Source: an uncultured Alphaproteobacteria bacterium (lineage in GTDB: Bacteria > Pseudomonadota > Alphaproteobacteria > Rs-D84). Taken from it: DNA of 64,000 nt. Shown here in pieces: positions 23,398 to 32,338 of this stretch. Each line of letters opens with the position of its first letter. Position 1 is the stretch's first letter. Under the pieces are notes generated by a model. It saw only the letters and a list, made by a program, of their open reading frames with translations, was not told the origin of the DNA and searched no databases. The translations under genes were made by a program, and so were the position numbers. The stretch is from assembly GCA_905233975.1 (NCBI GenBank), contig CAJOGD010000007.1, positions 37,447 to 101,446 on the forward strand, in the 5' to 3' direction.

Positions 23398-25107
23398 TTG
23401 TCTTTATCGGTCCTGATATTTTTTGCGATGATTTTTGTACTTGTGTTCTTGCTGCGCACTTTGCGTGTTGGGGCATTGGTTGCATTTTTGGTCGCGGGTA
23501 TGATATCAGGACCATATGTTTTAGATTTGTTTCAATTAAATTCAACGTGGACATTTCTTGGCGATCTTGGAATTTTATTTTTATGGTTCACCATTGGATT
23601 GGAAATAAATATTAAACGCCTTTGGCAAATGCGGCGCACAATTTTCGGATTTGGCGCGACCCAGGTTTTAATGGTTGCGATAATGTTGTTTCCGATTTTA
23701 TTCGGCCTGACAACTTGGTCGGTAATCGGAACAATAACAATATCGCTTTTGTGTGCGATGTCCAGTACGTCCGAAGATCTGCAGTTATTAACCGATCGTA
23801 ATCAGTTAAACACAACGATGGGGCACCAAACGTTTTCTATTTTGTTGTTCCAAGATTTGTTGTCGATTCCGTTGCTTGCCATGTTGCCGGTGTTCGCGGG
23901 GCGTTCATTTAACCTTGGCGCGACACTTATCGATGTTACGGTTACATCGGTTGTATTGATTTTCGGTGTTGTCGTCATTGGACGATTCGTTTTAAATCCG
24001 TTGATGAAACGTGTATCAAAGTTAAAATCCAAAGAGGCTTTTTTACTTGTTATCATGTTAAACATCGCGGTTTGGGCGGTGGCGATGAACCTTTTGGGGT
24101 TGCCGACGGGACTTGGCGCATTCTTGGCGGGTATGTTGATGTCCGAAACATTATACAGCCATCAAGTTCGCGCAGAAATTGATCCGTACGCATTGCTGTT
24201 TTTATCATTATTTTTCATATCGCTGGGTATGGGATTGAACCTGGGGATATTGGCGAAAAATTGGTACATCGTTGTTGGCGGCATGGCGGGACTGGTTTGT
24301 ATAAAATTCTTCGCGTTATTTATGGTTGCGCGTGTGCGCCAGGTTCCATTGTTTGATGCGCGTCTTATTGCATTGGTGTTAAGTCAGGGCGGTGAGTTTG
24401 CATTGTTGATGTTTCAAACGATGAAGACCAGCGGCATTTCCGCCGTTCCCGCGCCCGACCAAGAAATATTGACTGCAATTATCATATTGTCGATGGTATC
24501 AACGCCGTTCTTGTTGGCGTTGCATGATAAAATTTTCCGTTCGAAAAAATTGTTTGCACGTTCGCGCATGCGCCAGTTAAATGCCGGCGACAACGAAATG
24601 AAACCGGCGGTTGTAATATGTGGTTTTGGGCGTGTGGGCCAAATAATCGCGCATGTTTTGCGTGCGCGGAAAATACCATATGTCGCGCTGGATTTAGACG
24701 TGAATGCGGTCATGCTTGGGCGCGAACATGGGTATAATGTGTTTTATGGCGATAGCACGAATCCAACGGTCTTGCGCGAATTTGGTTTGGCGACGCGTCG
24801 CGTGCGTGCGGTTGTCGTCGCACTTGATAATGCGCACAACGCGCGTAATGCGGTTTTGACAATAAGGGGCATCGCACCAAAGATGAAAATTTTTGCACGT
24901 GCGCGCAATTTGTGTGAATCACGCGCACTGACCAACGAAGGCGTCGAAGAAGCATGGCCGGAAACGGTGGAATCTTCGTTAATGTTGGCGCATGGGGTTT
25001 TGGAAAAACTTGGTGTGTCCGATGAAATAATTTCCCGCACATTGCAAGAAATGCGCAACGAAAATTATTCGAAACTTGATAACGCGATTACGGATAAAAA
25101 TAAATAA
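23398..25107 (+). CDS. KefB/YbaL-type cation:proton antiporter with TrkA-N domain
   Basis: This 569-residue protein of the CPA2 family has about 12 membrane segments in the first 380 residues. A Rossmann-type RCK/TrkA-N domain follows (Val-Ile-Cys-Gly-Phe-Gly-Arg-Val-Gly-Gln, then Gly-Asp-Ser-Thr-Asn), which would gate K+ or Na+/H+ exchange by nucleotide or thiol state. The start is TTG at 23398-23400, with GGAGAGAGA upstream; no in-frame ATG lies at the right place before the first membrane segment. Confidence 0.85.
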   Translation: MSLSVLIFFAMIFVLVFLLRTLRVGALVAFLVAGMISGPYVLDLFQLNSTWTFLGDLGILFLWFTIGLEINIKRLWQMRRTIFGFGATQVLMVAIMLFPILFGLTTWSVIGTITISLLCAMSSTSEDLQLLTDRNQLNTTMGHQTFSILLFQDLLSIPLLAMLPVFAGRSFNLGATLIDVTVTSVVLIFGVVVIGRFVLNPLMKRVSKLKSKEAFLLVIMLNIAVWAVAMNLLGLPTGLGAFLAGMLMSETLYSHQVRAEIDPYALLFLSLFFISLGMGLNLGILAKNWYIVVGGMAGLVCIKFFALFMVARVRQVPLFDARLIALVLSQGGEFALLMFQTMKTSGISAVPAPDQEILTAIIILSMVSTPFLLALHDKIFRSKKLFARSRMRQLNAGDNEMKPAVVICGFGRVGQIIAHVLRARKIPYVALDLDVNAVMLGREHGYNVFYGDSTNPTVLREFGLATRRVRAVVVALDNAHNARNAVLTIRGIAPKMKIFARARNLCESRALTNEGVEEAWPETVESSLMLAHGVLEKLGVSDEIISRTLQEMRNENYSKLDNAITDKNK

Positions 25108-25197
25108 ATCATATCACTTTGCACGCGGTGTTTTTATGTTTGATTTTGTATATCGATATTGCTATATTATGCCAAACAATTACAAGGGGAAAGCCAA

Positions 25198-25728
25198 ATG
25201 AAAAAATCACTGTGGGCAATCGTCGCGATAATCGCAATCGTTTTGATTGACCAAATTACAAAGGGCGCGTTGCTATATCTGATAACCGGTTCCGCATTTG
25301 TGTCGGGTGCCGCATGGACCGTTGTGCCGGTGCCGTATCTGATGCGACATGTGACAAACTTTTTTAATGTTGTGTTCACGTGGAATCCGGGGACGGCGTT
25401 TTCATTGTTTCGCGGATTTGGTGATAATTTGCCGATAGTCATGACGGTTGCAACGGGCGCAATAATCGCATTGATTTTATATTACCTGTTTGCGCGCGCA
25501 AAGAATTATGAACGTGTGCCATTGGTTCTAATCGCGGGCGGTGCATTGGGAAACTTTGTTGACCGGTTGCGTTTTGGCGCGGTGATTGATTTCTTGGATT
25601 TTCATATTGGTGGCGCACATTGGCCGGCGTTTAATGTGGCGGACAGTTTTATTACCGTTGGCGTTTTGCTTTACATTTTGAATTGGTGGTTGGCGCGCCG
25701 TCGTTGCATGCGTAATTTAAAAGGATAA
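25198..25728 (+). CDS. lspA: lipoprotein signal peptidase
   Basis: LspA cleaves the signal of lipoproteins after lipidation. The 176-residue protein has four membrane segments, Leu-Ile-Asp-Gln-Ile-Thr-Lys in the first, Asn-Pro-Gly-Thr-Ala-Phe-Ser, and the catalytic aspartates in Gly-Asn-Phe-Val-Asp-Arg and Phe-Asn-Val-Ala-Asp-Ser. AAGGGGAAAG precedes ATG 25198. The next gene, yidC, starts 3 bp after the stop. Several lipoproteins in this window would be its substrates. Confidence 0.95.
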   Translation: MKKSLWAIVAIIAIVLIDQITKGALLYLITGSAFVSGAAWTVVPVPYLMRHVTNFFNVVFTWNPGTAFSLFRGFGDNLPIVMTVATGAIIALILYYLFARAKNYERVPLVLIAGGALGNFVDRLRFGAVIDFLDFHIGGAHWPAFNVADSFITVGVLLYILNWWLARRRCMRNLKG

Positions 25729-25731
25729 AAT

Positions 25732-27312
25732 ATGGTAAAATTTCTTGATAACAATAATTCGGGCTTTGCGGCGTGGAATGCAAATCGTAATACAACCGCA
25801 AAACCAAAATCGAAACTTGGCGGTTTTTTGTGGTGGTTTATTTTGTTCATCGGGTCATGGTGGCTGATTAGTATGTGGACCTCGCCAAAGAACGTGCCCG
25901 CGCCGACCGATGCGGACGTTGCGATTATTGCGGCGGATACTGTCGATATGCCATCGCGCGAAATTTCTTCGGATAAAATTAGCGCGGATGTGCGCGGCCT
26001 GCGTGTTTCCAATATTGCACTTGCCGACTATGCGGCAACGTCTGATAATAAGGCCGAACGCGTAAAATTACTTGGTGCGAAAAATGATTTTATGGAAATC
26101 GGTCTGAATGCGACCGGCACAACCGCGCCCGATGCAAATACACTGTGGCAAGACGCCGCGGGTAAAATGACATGGCGCAATTCCGACGGTGTTGTGTTCA
26201 CGCGCGACATCAACGTCGATGGATATTTGGTCACGATTACCGACAGCGTAGAAAACAAAACCGCGCGCGACATTTCTTTTGCGCCGTATGCGCGTATAGT
26301 GCGTGATGGTGCACGTTCGTCGGCCGGCGTCGAAACGGGTGCGGTGACGAATACGAATTCGCGCGTGCGCTATGTCGATTGGGGGCGCATGGCCAAGAAA
26401 TCTTATGTCTATTCTACGACAAACGGTTTTGTTGGGTTTGCCGACCAGTATTGGCAAACAATCGCAAACATAAAATCGCCCGATCAAACAATGCGCGTGA
26501 AATCGGTGGCGGATAAATATGTTGCGGATTCCACCGCGGCGCCGATTATTGTTAAACCGAATGATACAGGCATTTTCACAACAACGATTTTTGCCGGACC
26601 ACGTGAACAGCGCGTTTTGGACACCGCGGAAACAACGATTCCGGGGATAAACGAAACCATAGATTACGGTTGGTTCTGGTTCTTTGCGCGCCCACTGCTT
26701 TGGGCATTGAACATTTTGAATTCGTTCGTGATGAATTACGGTGTCGCAATCATTTTGCTGACAATATTATTGCGGTTGCTGATGTGGCCACTCACGCGGA
26801 AATCATATGTGTCGTCGATAAAGATGCAACAGATGCAACCGGAATTGCAACGCATTCAGAAACTTTACGCGAACGACAAAATGCGTCTGCAAATGGAAAT
26901 GATGAATCTTTATCGTACGCATAAAACTTCGCCGATGTCGGGTTGTTTGCCAATGCTGATTCAGATTCCGATTTTCTTTGCGTTATACAAAGCGCTGCTT
27001 GTTTCGGTAAATATGCGGAACGCGCACTTTTTGTGGATAAGTGACCTTGCGGCGATGGATCCGTACTTTATCTTGCCGATATTGATGGGCGCGACAATGT
27101 GGTTGCAACAGTATTTGCAATCGGGGCATATGAAAAATTCAGACCCCAATAATGTCGCGGCGCAAACGGGTCGCATGATGAAGTGGTTGCCGGTTATCTT
27201 TACGGTAATGTTTGCGTGGATGCCGGCGGGTCTGGTTTTGTATTGGACGGTGTCAAACATATTCGGCATAGTTCAAACATACATCATCAAACGCCGGTTG
27301 AATAATAAATAA
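25732..27312 (+). CDS. yidC: membrane protein insertase YidC
   Basis: YidC inserts and folds inner-membrane proteins. This 526-residue protein is the Gram-negative form: an N-terminal membrane anchor (about 30-48), a large periplasmic beta domain, then five C-terminal membrane segments with Leu-Leu-Arg-Leu-Leu-Met-Trp-Pro-Leu-Thr and Pro-Met-Ser-Gly-Cys-Leu-Pro. It directly follows lspA, so both probably share a transcript. The periplasmic domain is somewhat short. Confidence 0.95.
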   Translation: MVKFLDNNNSGFAAWNANRNTTAKPKSKLGGFLWWFILFIGSWWLISMWTSPKNVPAPTDADVAIIAADTVDMPSREISSDKISADVRGLRVSNIALADYAATSDNKAERVKLLGAKNDFMEIGLNATGTTAPDANTLWQDAAGKMTWRNSDGVVFTRDINVDGYLVTITDSVENKTARDISFAPYARIVRDGARSSAGVETGAVTNTNSRVRYVDWGRMAKKSYVYSTTNGFVGFADQYWQTIANIKSPDQTMRVKSVADKYVADSTAAPIIVKPNDTGIFTTTIFAGPREQRVLDTAETTIPGINETIDYGWFWFFARPLLWALNILNSFVMNYGVAIILLTILLRLLMWPLTRKSYVSSIKMQQMQPELQRIQKLYANDKMRLQMEMMNLYRTHKTSPMSGCLPMLIQIPIFFALYKALLVSVNMRNAHFLWISDLAAMDPYFILPILMGATMWLQQYLQSGHMKNSDPNNVAAQTGRMMKWLPVIFTVMFAWMPAGLVLYWTVSNIFGIVQTYIIKRRLNNK

Positions 27313-27321
27313 AAAAACCGT

Positions 27322-27351
27322 CATACCGCCGAAAGGCGGTATCTCCTCATT
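27322..27351. repeat. palindromic intergenic repeat cgtcataccgcc...ggcggtat
   Basis: The hairpin ataccgcc-gaaa-ggcggtat follows yidC and may terminate it. Related words occur at 28807-28830, 36638-36656 and 51765-51846. Confidence 0.55.
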
Positions 27352-27462
27352 CCACCAGACCGCGTCACCCCGCGGAATCGCGGGGGCCAGGCTGAGCATA
27401 GCGCGGCGCAGACGGAACTGGCCATTAACACTTACACTAACCATTAACACTCAAATATCTCC

Positions 27463-27492
27463 TTGACCGAAATCATCAAATTTTGATACAAT
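27463..27492 (+). promoter_or_regulatory. sigma-70-type promoter of structured RNA copy A
   Basis: TTGACC (27463-27468) and TACAAT (27487-27492) are 18 bp apart. The expected start is about 27499, the first base of the RNA's first hairpin. Confidence 0.75.
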
Positions 27493-27498
27493 AAACCC

Positions 27499-27727
27499 GA
27501 ATCGAAAGGGATTTCGGTTCGGGGCTGTCACAAGCCTAATAAGTAGTCGGCACATTATGTCGTAATCCGCGTAGTGATTCGCAAAATCTCCGATATTTTG
27601 TGCCGTCATTCCGATGAACCCCATACGTTGGGGTGCCTATGGAGTATATATGAAGTCCATGGGAGTCATTACTGCTTATGATTTGTGAACACCCCGACCG
27701 TTCGGTTTCGACCGCGGCTGTTTTTAT
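27499..27727 (+). ncRNA. structured RNA / 5' leader, copy A
   Basis: The transcript begins with hairpin GAATCGAAA-GGGA-TTTCGGTTC (27499-27520), a GNRA-loop stem, then the invariant GGGGCTGT (27521-27528). A second hairpin CGGCA / TGTCG (27548-27562) is followed by the conserved TAATCCG. Later come ACCCC / GGGGT (about 27621-27637), and ACACCCCGACCG (27689-27700), whose ACACCCC can pair with GGGGCTGT. The end is a CGGT-TTCG-ACCG hairpin with a T-run at 27721-27725. Stems 1 and 2 keep pairing despite base changes relative to copies B and C. The exported-protein gene starts 39 bp after the T-run. I recognise no known RNA family. Confidence 0.75.
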
Positions 27728-27765
27728 TAGTGTAAGCGGCCAATGAAAAGAAAAAGGGGAGGCAA

Positions 27766-28722
27766 ATGTTTTTGAAAAAGTTTTTATTGTTCGGGTTGAT
27801 TGCGACAACATTGCCGGCGGTGGCGGAAGAAGCCGCGGACCGCAAAACCGCAACGTCGCTTAAATACGTCGAACATGAATTGGATACGCGTCAGGATAAA
27901 TTCGGCGCGGACACTAACAAAGCCATGGAATATACAAATTCGGCCGGCGATGTGCAGAAACGCGCGGTCACATCGGAACTGGGGTCCAGCACGTCCGACA
28001 CATCACTGCCCATGGTTGGGGGTGTTAATACAAAATTAAATCAAAAACAGGACGACATTGACCCCGTAAACGACCATACCGCGGTCACATATACTGGAAC
28101 GGCCGGCGGTATCGGGCGGAAAGGAATTTATCAAACAACCGGCACATACACCGAACAAAGTGATAATTTAATCGATGCAAAAACATTTAACGCGGCGTTA
28201 AAGAAAGGACTTGATACCGAATTCAAATGTAGGGACTATAAACCCGACACAGACCTTTGTTGGGTTTATTCGATTCATAACGCAACGGAAAATCATGGCA
28301 AAAATTTATTTGATATATCTACCGCGACAAGATATAACACCCGATATGTAAGCGGGGGAACTTGGACACCACTAACCGAAACTTCTGTTGCGCAAACTTA
28401 TGGATTAAATGTAGCGCCAAATACAACATACACAATTTCAAAGGTTGGTGGAAACCGGTTGTGTATAACATGCTTTACACAAATCTCCGTTCCAAATTAT
28501 GAAACCCAACTTGTGCCGGATTATATAATTCGAGGTGTTGTTGAGGATTTTGGTACGGGAAGTTACACTTTTACAACACCATCAAATTGTAATTGGCTTT
28601 TGTTCACTGTAAAAAACAATAGCTCGTCGGCGTCGGACGCAACGAATATTCAGGTTGAACTTGGTTCAACCGCAACGCCATACGTTCCATACGTCAATGT
28701 TTATATCCCACAGAATCAATAA
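27766..28722 (+). CDS. exported fibre-like surface protein
   Basis: This 318-residue protein has a signal peptide (Lys-Lys-Phe-Leu-Leu-Phe-Gly-Leu-Ile ... Ala-Val-Ala). A coiled, charged region with Thr-Ser-Leu-Lys-Tyr-Val-Glu-His-Glu-Leu-Asp-Thr-Arg-Gln follows, then a segment with Cys-Arg-Asp-Tyr-Lys-Pro-Asp-Thr-Asp-Leu-Cys-Trp-Val-Tyr. The C-terminal part is beta-rich and recalls phage tail fibre carbohydrate-binding modules (Ala-Thr-Pro-Tyr-Val-Pro-Tyr). GGGGAGG precedes the ATG. Paralogous to the broken gene at 51870 and distantly to 34812. It is probably displayed on the cell surface; the ligand is unknown. Confidence 0.75.
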   Translation: MFLKKFLLFGLIATTLPAVAEEAADRKTATSLKYVEHELDTRQDKFGADTNKAMEYTNSAGDVQKRAVTSELGSSTSDTSLPMVGGVNTKLNQKQDDIDPVNDHTAVTYTGTAGGIGRKGIYQTTGTYTEQSDNLIDAKTFNAALKKGLDTEFKCRDYKPDTDLCWVYSIHNATENHGKNLFDISTATRYNTRYVSGGTWTPLTETSVAQTYGLNVAPNTTYTISKVGGNRLCITCFTQISVPNYETQLVPDYIIRGVVEDFGTGSYTFTTPSNCNWLLFTVKNNSSSASDATNIQVELGSTATPYVPYVNVYIPQNQ

Positions 28723-28829
28723 CGTTATCCCGCAGAAAAGTGGAATCTCATCGCGTGGACTTGCCCCGCCCTTGGGGCGGGGTTTGCTCTCTGCAACACT
28801 GGGGGGATACCGGCTTTCGCCGGTATGAC

Positions 28830-28860
28830 GAAAAAAACGCCCGTCGTTATGACGGGCGGT
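28830..28860 (-). terminator. terminator of the 29560-28864 gene pair
   Basis: An 8-bp stem CGCCCGTC / GACGGGCG is followed on the minus strand by seven Ts. Confidence 0.8.
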
Positions 28861-28863
28861 TTC

Positions 28864-29199
28864 TTATTCGGCGATTGCGCGATACAATGCGTCGGGCGTT
28901 TGTATAAACGGCGCGTGCATCTTTATCGCGTGCTTTGCCATGCCGACACAGGTCATATATTTGCGCGGAAACCATCGCGGCAAATCGCATGGCACATAGA
29001 CAAAACACCAACCGTATTTCTGCAACATTTTTATATCACGTGCGCACATACGAATCTGTTCGATTGCGCCGCGCGATACAAATTGGTGCATTACAAAGTT
29101 TCGCCCATTTCGCACGATAACCGCACAGTGTTTAAATTTCTTGCAAAATACATTCGGCAAAATTTTCGAAGATTTTTGTGCAAATCCAATAATAACCAT
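28864..29199 (-). CDS. conserved phage-like small protein
   Basis: This 111-residue basic protein is translated from ATG 29199 behind AAAAGGA. It has a Cys/His-rich pattern (Lys-His-Cys-Ala-Val-Ile, Val-Met-His-Gln-Phe-Val, Tyr-Val-Pro-Cys-Asp, Thr-Cys-Val-Gly-Met-Ala-Lys) that recalls small papain-like or NlpC-like proteins on alphaproteobacterial prophages. This is an impression without a family name. It lies 16 bp after the gene at 29216 in the same operon. Confidence 0.6.
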   Translation of the reverse strand: MVIIGFAQKSSKILPNVFCKKFKHCAVIVRNGRNFVMHQFVSRGAIEQIRMCARDIKMLQKYGWCFVYVPCDLPRWFPRKYMTCVGMAKHAIKMHAPFIQTPDALYRAIAE

Positions 29200-29215
29200 T
29201 TTTAATCCTTTTCGT

Positions 29216-29560
29216 TTATTCAATCCAACCTTTGGCGCGCGCGGCCATTTCAATAATGCGCATCGCCGAATCCCACACCGCGGCGGCACGATTTTCGCGC
29301 CAAACATATTGGTGCGGTGCACGCCGCCGGTCGCCGAATTCTTTGATTACGGTTAATTGTTCGTCGGTCAATCGCCCCGACAAATAAAGTTTCGTAATCA
29401 TTGTTTCCACATCGACCAATTCGCACACGCGGCGCGTGGACGCGTTTCCGCGATATTGCCCTATGTCGTTGCGAACCGATTTAGAATATAAAAACCAAAA
29501 CCACAATTGCTCCCCTGTTTGAAACTTCTCGGCCCCAGAGTTTATGTTTGTTTGATTCAT
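29216..29560 (-). CDS. hypothetical, phage-like small protein
   Basis: This 114-residue soluble protein has AAAGGAG upstream of ATG 29560. It contains Gly-Glu-Gln-Leu-Trp-Phe-Trp-Phe-Leu-Tyr-Ser, Glu-Leu-Val-Asp-Val-Glu-Thr-Met-Ile-Thr-Lys-Leu-Tyr-Leu and a C-terminal helix ending Gly-Trp-Ile-Glu. It forms a two-gene unit with 28864, with a terminator behind. No structural phage gene is nearby, so the pair may be a prophage remnant or domesticated. Not assigned to a family. Confidence 0.6.
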   Translation of the reverse strand: MNQTNINSGAEKFQTGEQLWFWFLYSKSVRNDIGQYRGNASTRRVCELVDVETMITKLYLSGRLTDEQLTVIKEFGDRRRAPHQYVWRENRAAAVWDSAMRIIEMAARAKGWIE

Positions 29561-29857
29561 AGTTTTCTCCTTTTTGTTTATTTATGTTTTTATATGAAAT
29601 AGAGTGATTAAAGTTAATAACTACAACCATAAATTGAAAAGAATATCGGAATAACGATTCGAACTTGGGGTTGTGTCAATCCGACGCGAATCGCATATCC
29701 TATATTTTTCACGTAAAAAACGATGCATAGAAGCATCGCCAATACAATCGCATTTATGGCAAAATAATTTTATTTGTTTATGTCATTTTAAATCCTTTTG
29801 GTTTAAAAAAACCGCCATGCGGCGGTTGTGGTAATTTATATTATACACCATCGTGCG
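29561..29857. other. gene-free stretch with a possible broken small frame
   Basis: A minus-strand frame ends at TAG 29621-29623 and contains a Cys-His-Lys-Cys-x-Cys pattern. Its only ribosome-site-preceded ATG (29784-29786) is out of frame by one base and stops after two codons. It may be a decayed gene. The right end holds the terminator of the VirB10-like gene. Confidence 0.3.
29804..29828 (-). terminator. terminator of the virB8-9-10 operon
   Basis: AACCGCC / GGCGGTT with a 4-nt loop and seven Ts on the minus strand, 30 bp after the VirB10-like stop. Confidence 0.8.
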
Positions 29858-32308
29858 TCAAAACACAATCGGCGGGAAACAATCGCCACCCGCGTCCGGA
29901 CAGCAATTAAACCCTTGGTCACCCATATCGGTGTATGTTTCACCCGGACAGCATCCATTTGCATCCGGATTTGCGCCATCACCGCATGTGACGACGGCGG
30001 ACGTTTGCGTTGCCGCCGGTGCCGCGGCCGGTGCTTCTTTCTTGAACGGATTCTTTATAGTGCCATCATCTTTATATTCAAGTCCCAATACCTGGGTATT
30101 ATATTGTTCTACATTTTGCAAATTCTGCCCGGTTTCATAATTCGGTTTTGCTATACCTTGTGCTTGCTGATTCTGGAACACAGCCTGTTGTTTTGCATTA
30201 TTGATTGCATCATATGTCCCAAACGAACGGCAATAGAAATCAAGTGTCGCAAAACTATAATTTTTACAGGTAGGTAGATTTTGCCAATTTGCCTTTGCGG
30301 TGGACGCCTTGGTCCCATCGGTCGATTCGCAACATTGGTCTTGCAACGAAGATTGCATTAACGAACGAACCTGGCCAAGTAATTCTTCCATATCTTGGCT
30401 TTGGTAAATACTTTTGTCCGCCGTTTTACGCCAATCGGCACGCGAATCAGCGCCGTATGGGTGAAACGCGCAACTTTTTGAACCGTCGTCACCACAGGTC
30501 ACATACAAATCGACCGGCGAAAATACGGTAATACGTGTCCCCGCGGCAATTGAAAACGGCGGCGTTGTGTTATCCAATACATCGACCAACAGTTTAGCGG
30601 CAACATTATTCCACGCGGTAATAATTTCATTCTTGGCCAATTCTGATGAACGCACAGTTCCACTTTGCACGACGGTATTGTTATCCAAATCAATCTGATT
30701 CACAAACGCGTCAGAAATTGGCGCAATCAAATTCACCGCCGCCGGCACAATCGCGGTCAGCATCGGCATAATAAATTGTTGCAGGTAATCAGTACTGCCA
30801 TGGCCGGGAACGCCCTTGCGACCCTGGCTATCCGCCGAAAACGGACGGGGTTTGTCATTATCAACGAAATTAAATTCCACGCCATCGGGACGAATAAATT
30901 GATACCATTCAATTTGCATACGGCCCACCGCCTTGTACGGGCCGGGCAATTCACCCGTCACGTACCCAAGCATAAGCGTTCCGGTCGGAATAATAACCGT
31001 CCGCCCATTATCAGAATATACATTACGGTCCACCGTTGCACGCACCGGCAACCCCCCGGTCAGTAATTTTGAATCCGCCTGAATATCCGAAACAATTGTC
31101 GCCGGAATTGGTTTATATTGGCGCAATACAAACGTCCGGTCATAAGGCCTGGATGAAAACACGCCACCAATTGTCCCTGATCCAAGAAACTTGTCTTTTT
31201 GCACCTGGTTTTTAGTTAGTTTAACGCCGGGTTCCACCATTTGTATTGATGCAAGGTTGGCGCCAAGTGTTTCAAGTTCCGCGTTGCTTAACTGTCTTGC
31301 GCGATTGCCGCGATTACGTGTTGTGCGCGACCCCAATTCCGGCAAACGGTCGGTCATGGTCAACCGAATATGTTCCGCGTCCGATCCAATGCGGCGCGCC
31401 GGATTCGAAATATCCATAATATAACCCGTATCAGGATTATAAATCCCCGTCGGTGTTTGGCAATTTACATCCGCAAAAGTATGATAATAATATGCGCCAC
31501 CGGACGGCTTTATCCAACCGCTATGCACGCCGGACATATTATAACCCGGGAAAGAGAAATCCGAACAGGCTGAACCAAACGTGGACTTTGGCTTTACCGA
31601 TGTTGCGGTGGGCGCAGGGGCGGGCGCGCTATACGTCGGCATGGGCACGTCGTCAAAATCAAAGTCCGGCGAAATGTCCTCGACATCTTGTTCAAAATCA
31701 TATGTTGGTTCGGGCGCGTATTCCGGTTCGGCGATATCAAATATGTCGGGCTCATTCGCGGGTTCCGGTTCCGGTATGGGTTCCGGTTTGGGCTTTGGCA
31801 ATTCGCGTGCACCAATGACAACGGTTATCGCATCTGCGTCTTCGGTTTCCACACCCGTTTCAAACGCGGTCCATTTTATCGCAACATCCGCGGTTGTGCG
31901 ATTAAGTGCATGTTCCGGTCGATACGCAAGGCGCACCACGCATGGCATTTCTTCATCGATAATTGTGTTTTCATTTGTGCATGTTTCGGTTGCCGACACG
32001 CCGACGGCATCACTGGTATCGCCATCAACGCGGACAACAACACCGGTCACCTGGGCCCGCGTATTTGCGGAAACGGTGAATTCTGCCGCGCGTGATTCGC
32101 CAACATTTGTGTCAGACCAATCCACCGGCCCACGCGGCGACACAATTAATTCGGGTGTAACCGGCAACGTCGGTTCAACAATAGAAACCTTTTTGCTCTT
32201 TTTGCCCTTCATCAACAGCACAAGCAACACGACGACAACAATTATCGCCACAACCAGCAAAACCCAACGCAACCCACGCGACGAAGATTCATTTGATTCC
32301 ATACTCAT
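29858..32308 (-). CDS. virB10: VirB10/DotG-like T4SS channel protein, enlarged
   Basis: This 816-residue protein has a short cytoplasmic start and one membrane anchor (about 14-33), an Ig-like periplasmic region, a Pro/Glu-rich linker with Lys-Pro-Lys-Pro-Glu-Pro-Ile-Pro (about 180-200), and a TrbI/VirB10 beta-barrel domain (Leu-Pro-Val-Arg-Ala-Thr-Val-Asp, then Ile-Pro-Thr-Gly-Thr-Leu-Met-Leu-Gly). It would span both membranes in the T4SS core complex. Typical VirB10 is about 400 residues; the additions include a C-terminal tail with several cysteines (Gly-Cys-Cys-Pro, Asn-Cys-Cys-Pro). AAAGGGG supports ATG 32308. Last gene of the operon. Confidence 0.85.
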   Translation of the reverse strand: MSMESNESSSRGLRWVLLVVAIIVVVVLLVLLMKGKKSKKVSIVEPTLPVTPELIVSPRGPVDWSDTNVGESRAAEFTVSANTRAQVTGVVVRVDGDTSDAVGVSATETCTNENTIIDEEMPCVVRLAYRPEHALNRTTADVAIKWTAFETGVETEDADAITVVIGARELPKPKPEPIPEPEPANEPDIFDIAEPEYAPEPTYDFEQDVEDISPDFDFDDVPMPTYSAPAPAPTATSVKPKSTFGSACSDFSFPGYNMSGVHSGWIKPSGGAYYYHTFADVNCQTPTGIYNPDTGYIMDISNPARRIGSDAEHIRLTMTDRLPELGSRTTRNRGNRARQLSNAELETLGANLASIQMVEPGVKLTKNQVQKDKFLGSGTIGGVFSSRPYDRTFVLRQYKPIPATIVSDIQADSKLLTGGLPVRATVDRNVYSDNGRTVIIPTGTLMLGYVTGELPGPYKAVGRMQIEWYQFIRPDGVEFNFVDNDKPRPFSADSQGRKGVPGHGSTDYLQQFIMPMLTAIVPAAVNLIAPISDAFVNQIDLDNNTVVQSGTVRSSELAKNEIITAWNNVAAKLLVDVLDNTTPPFSIAAGTRITVFSPVDLYVTCGDDGSKSCAFHPYGADSRADWRKTADKSIYQSQDMEELLGQVRSLMQSSLQDQCCESTDGTKASTAKANWQNLPTCKNYSFATLDFYCRSFGTYDAINNAKQQAVFQNQQAQGIAKPNYETGQNLQNVEQYNTQVLGLEYKDDGTIKNPFKKEAPAAAPAATQTSAVVTCGDGANPDANGCCPGETYTDMGDQGFNCCPDAGGDCFPPIVF

Positions 32309-32338
32309 TACCAATACCCCTTTGGGACCGATCACTTT

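Noticed and set aside
27499..27727. Known-riboswitch reading (FMN, cobalamin) of the TTCGGGGC / CCCGACCG words
   Set aside because: Only short words agree; the conserved cores of those riboswitches are absent.
29621..29786. Minus-strand frame with a Cys-His-Lys-Cys pattern
   Set aside because: The only plausible ATG is out of frame by one base; kept only as a note on the gap.
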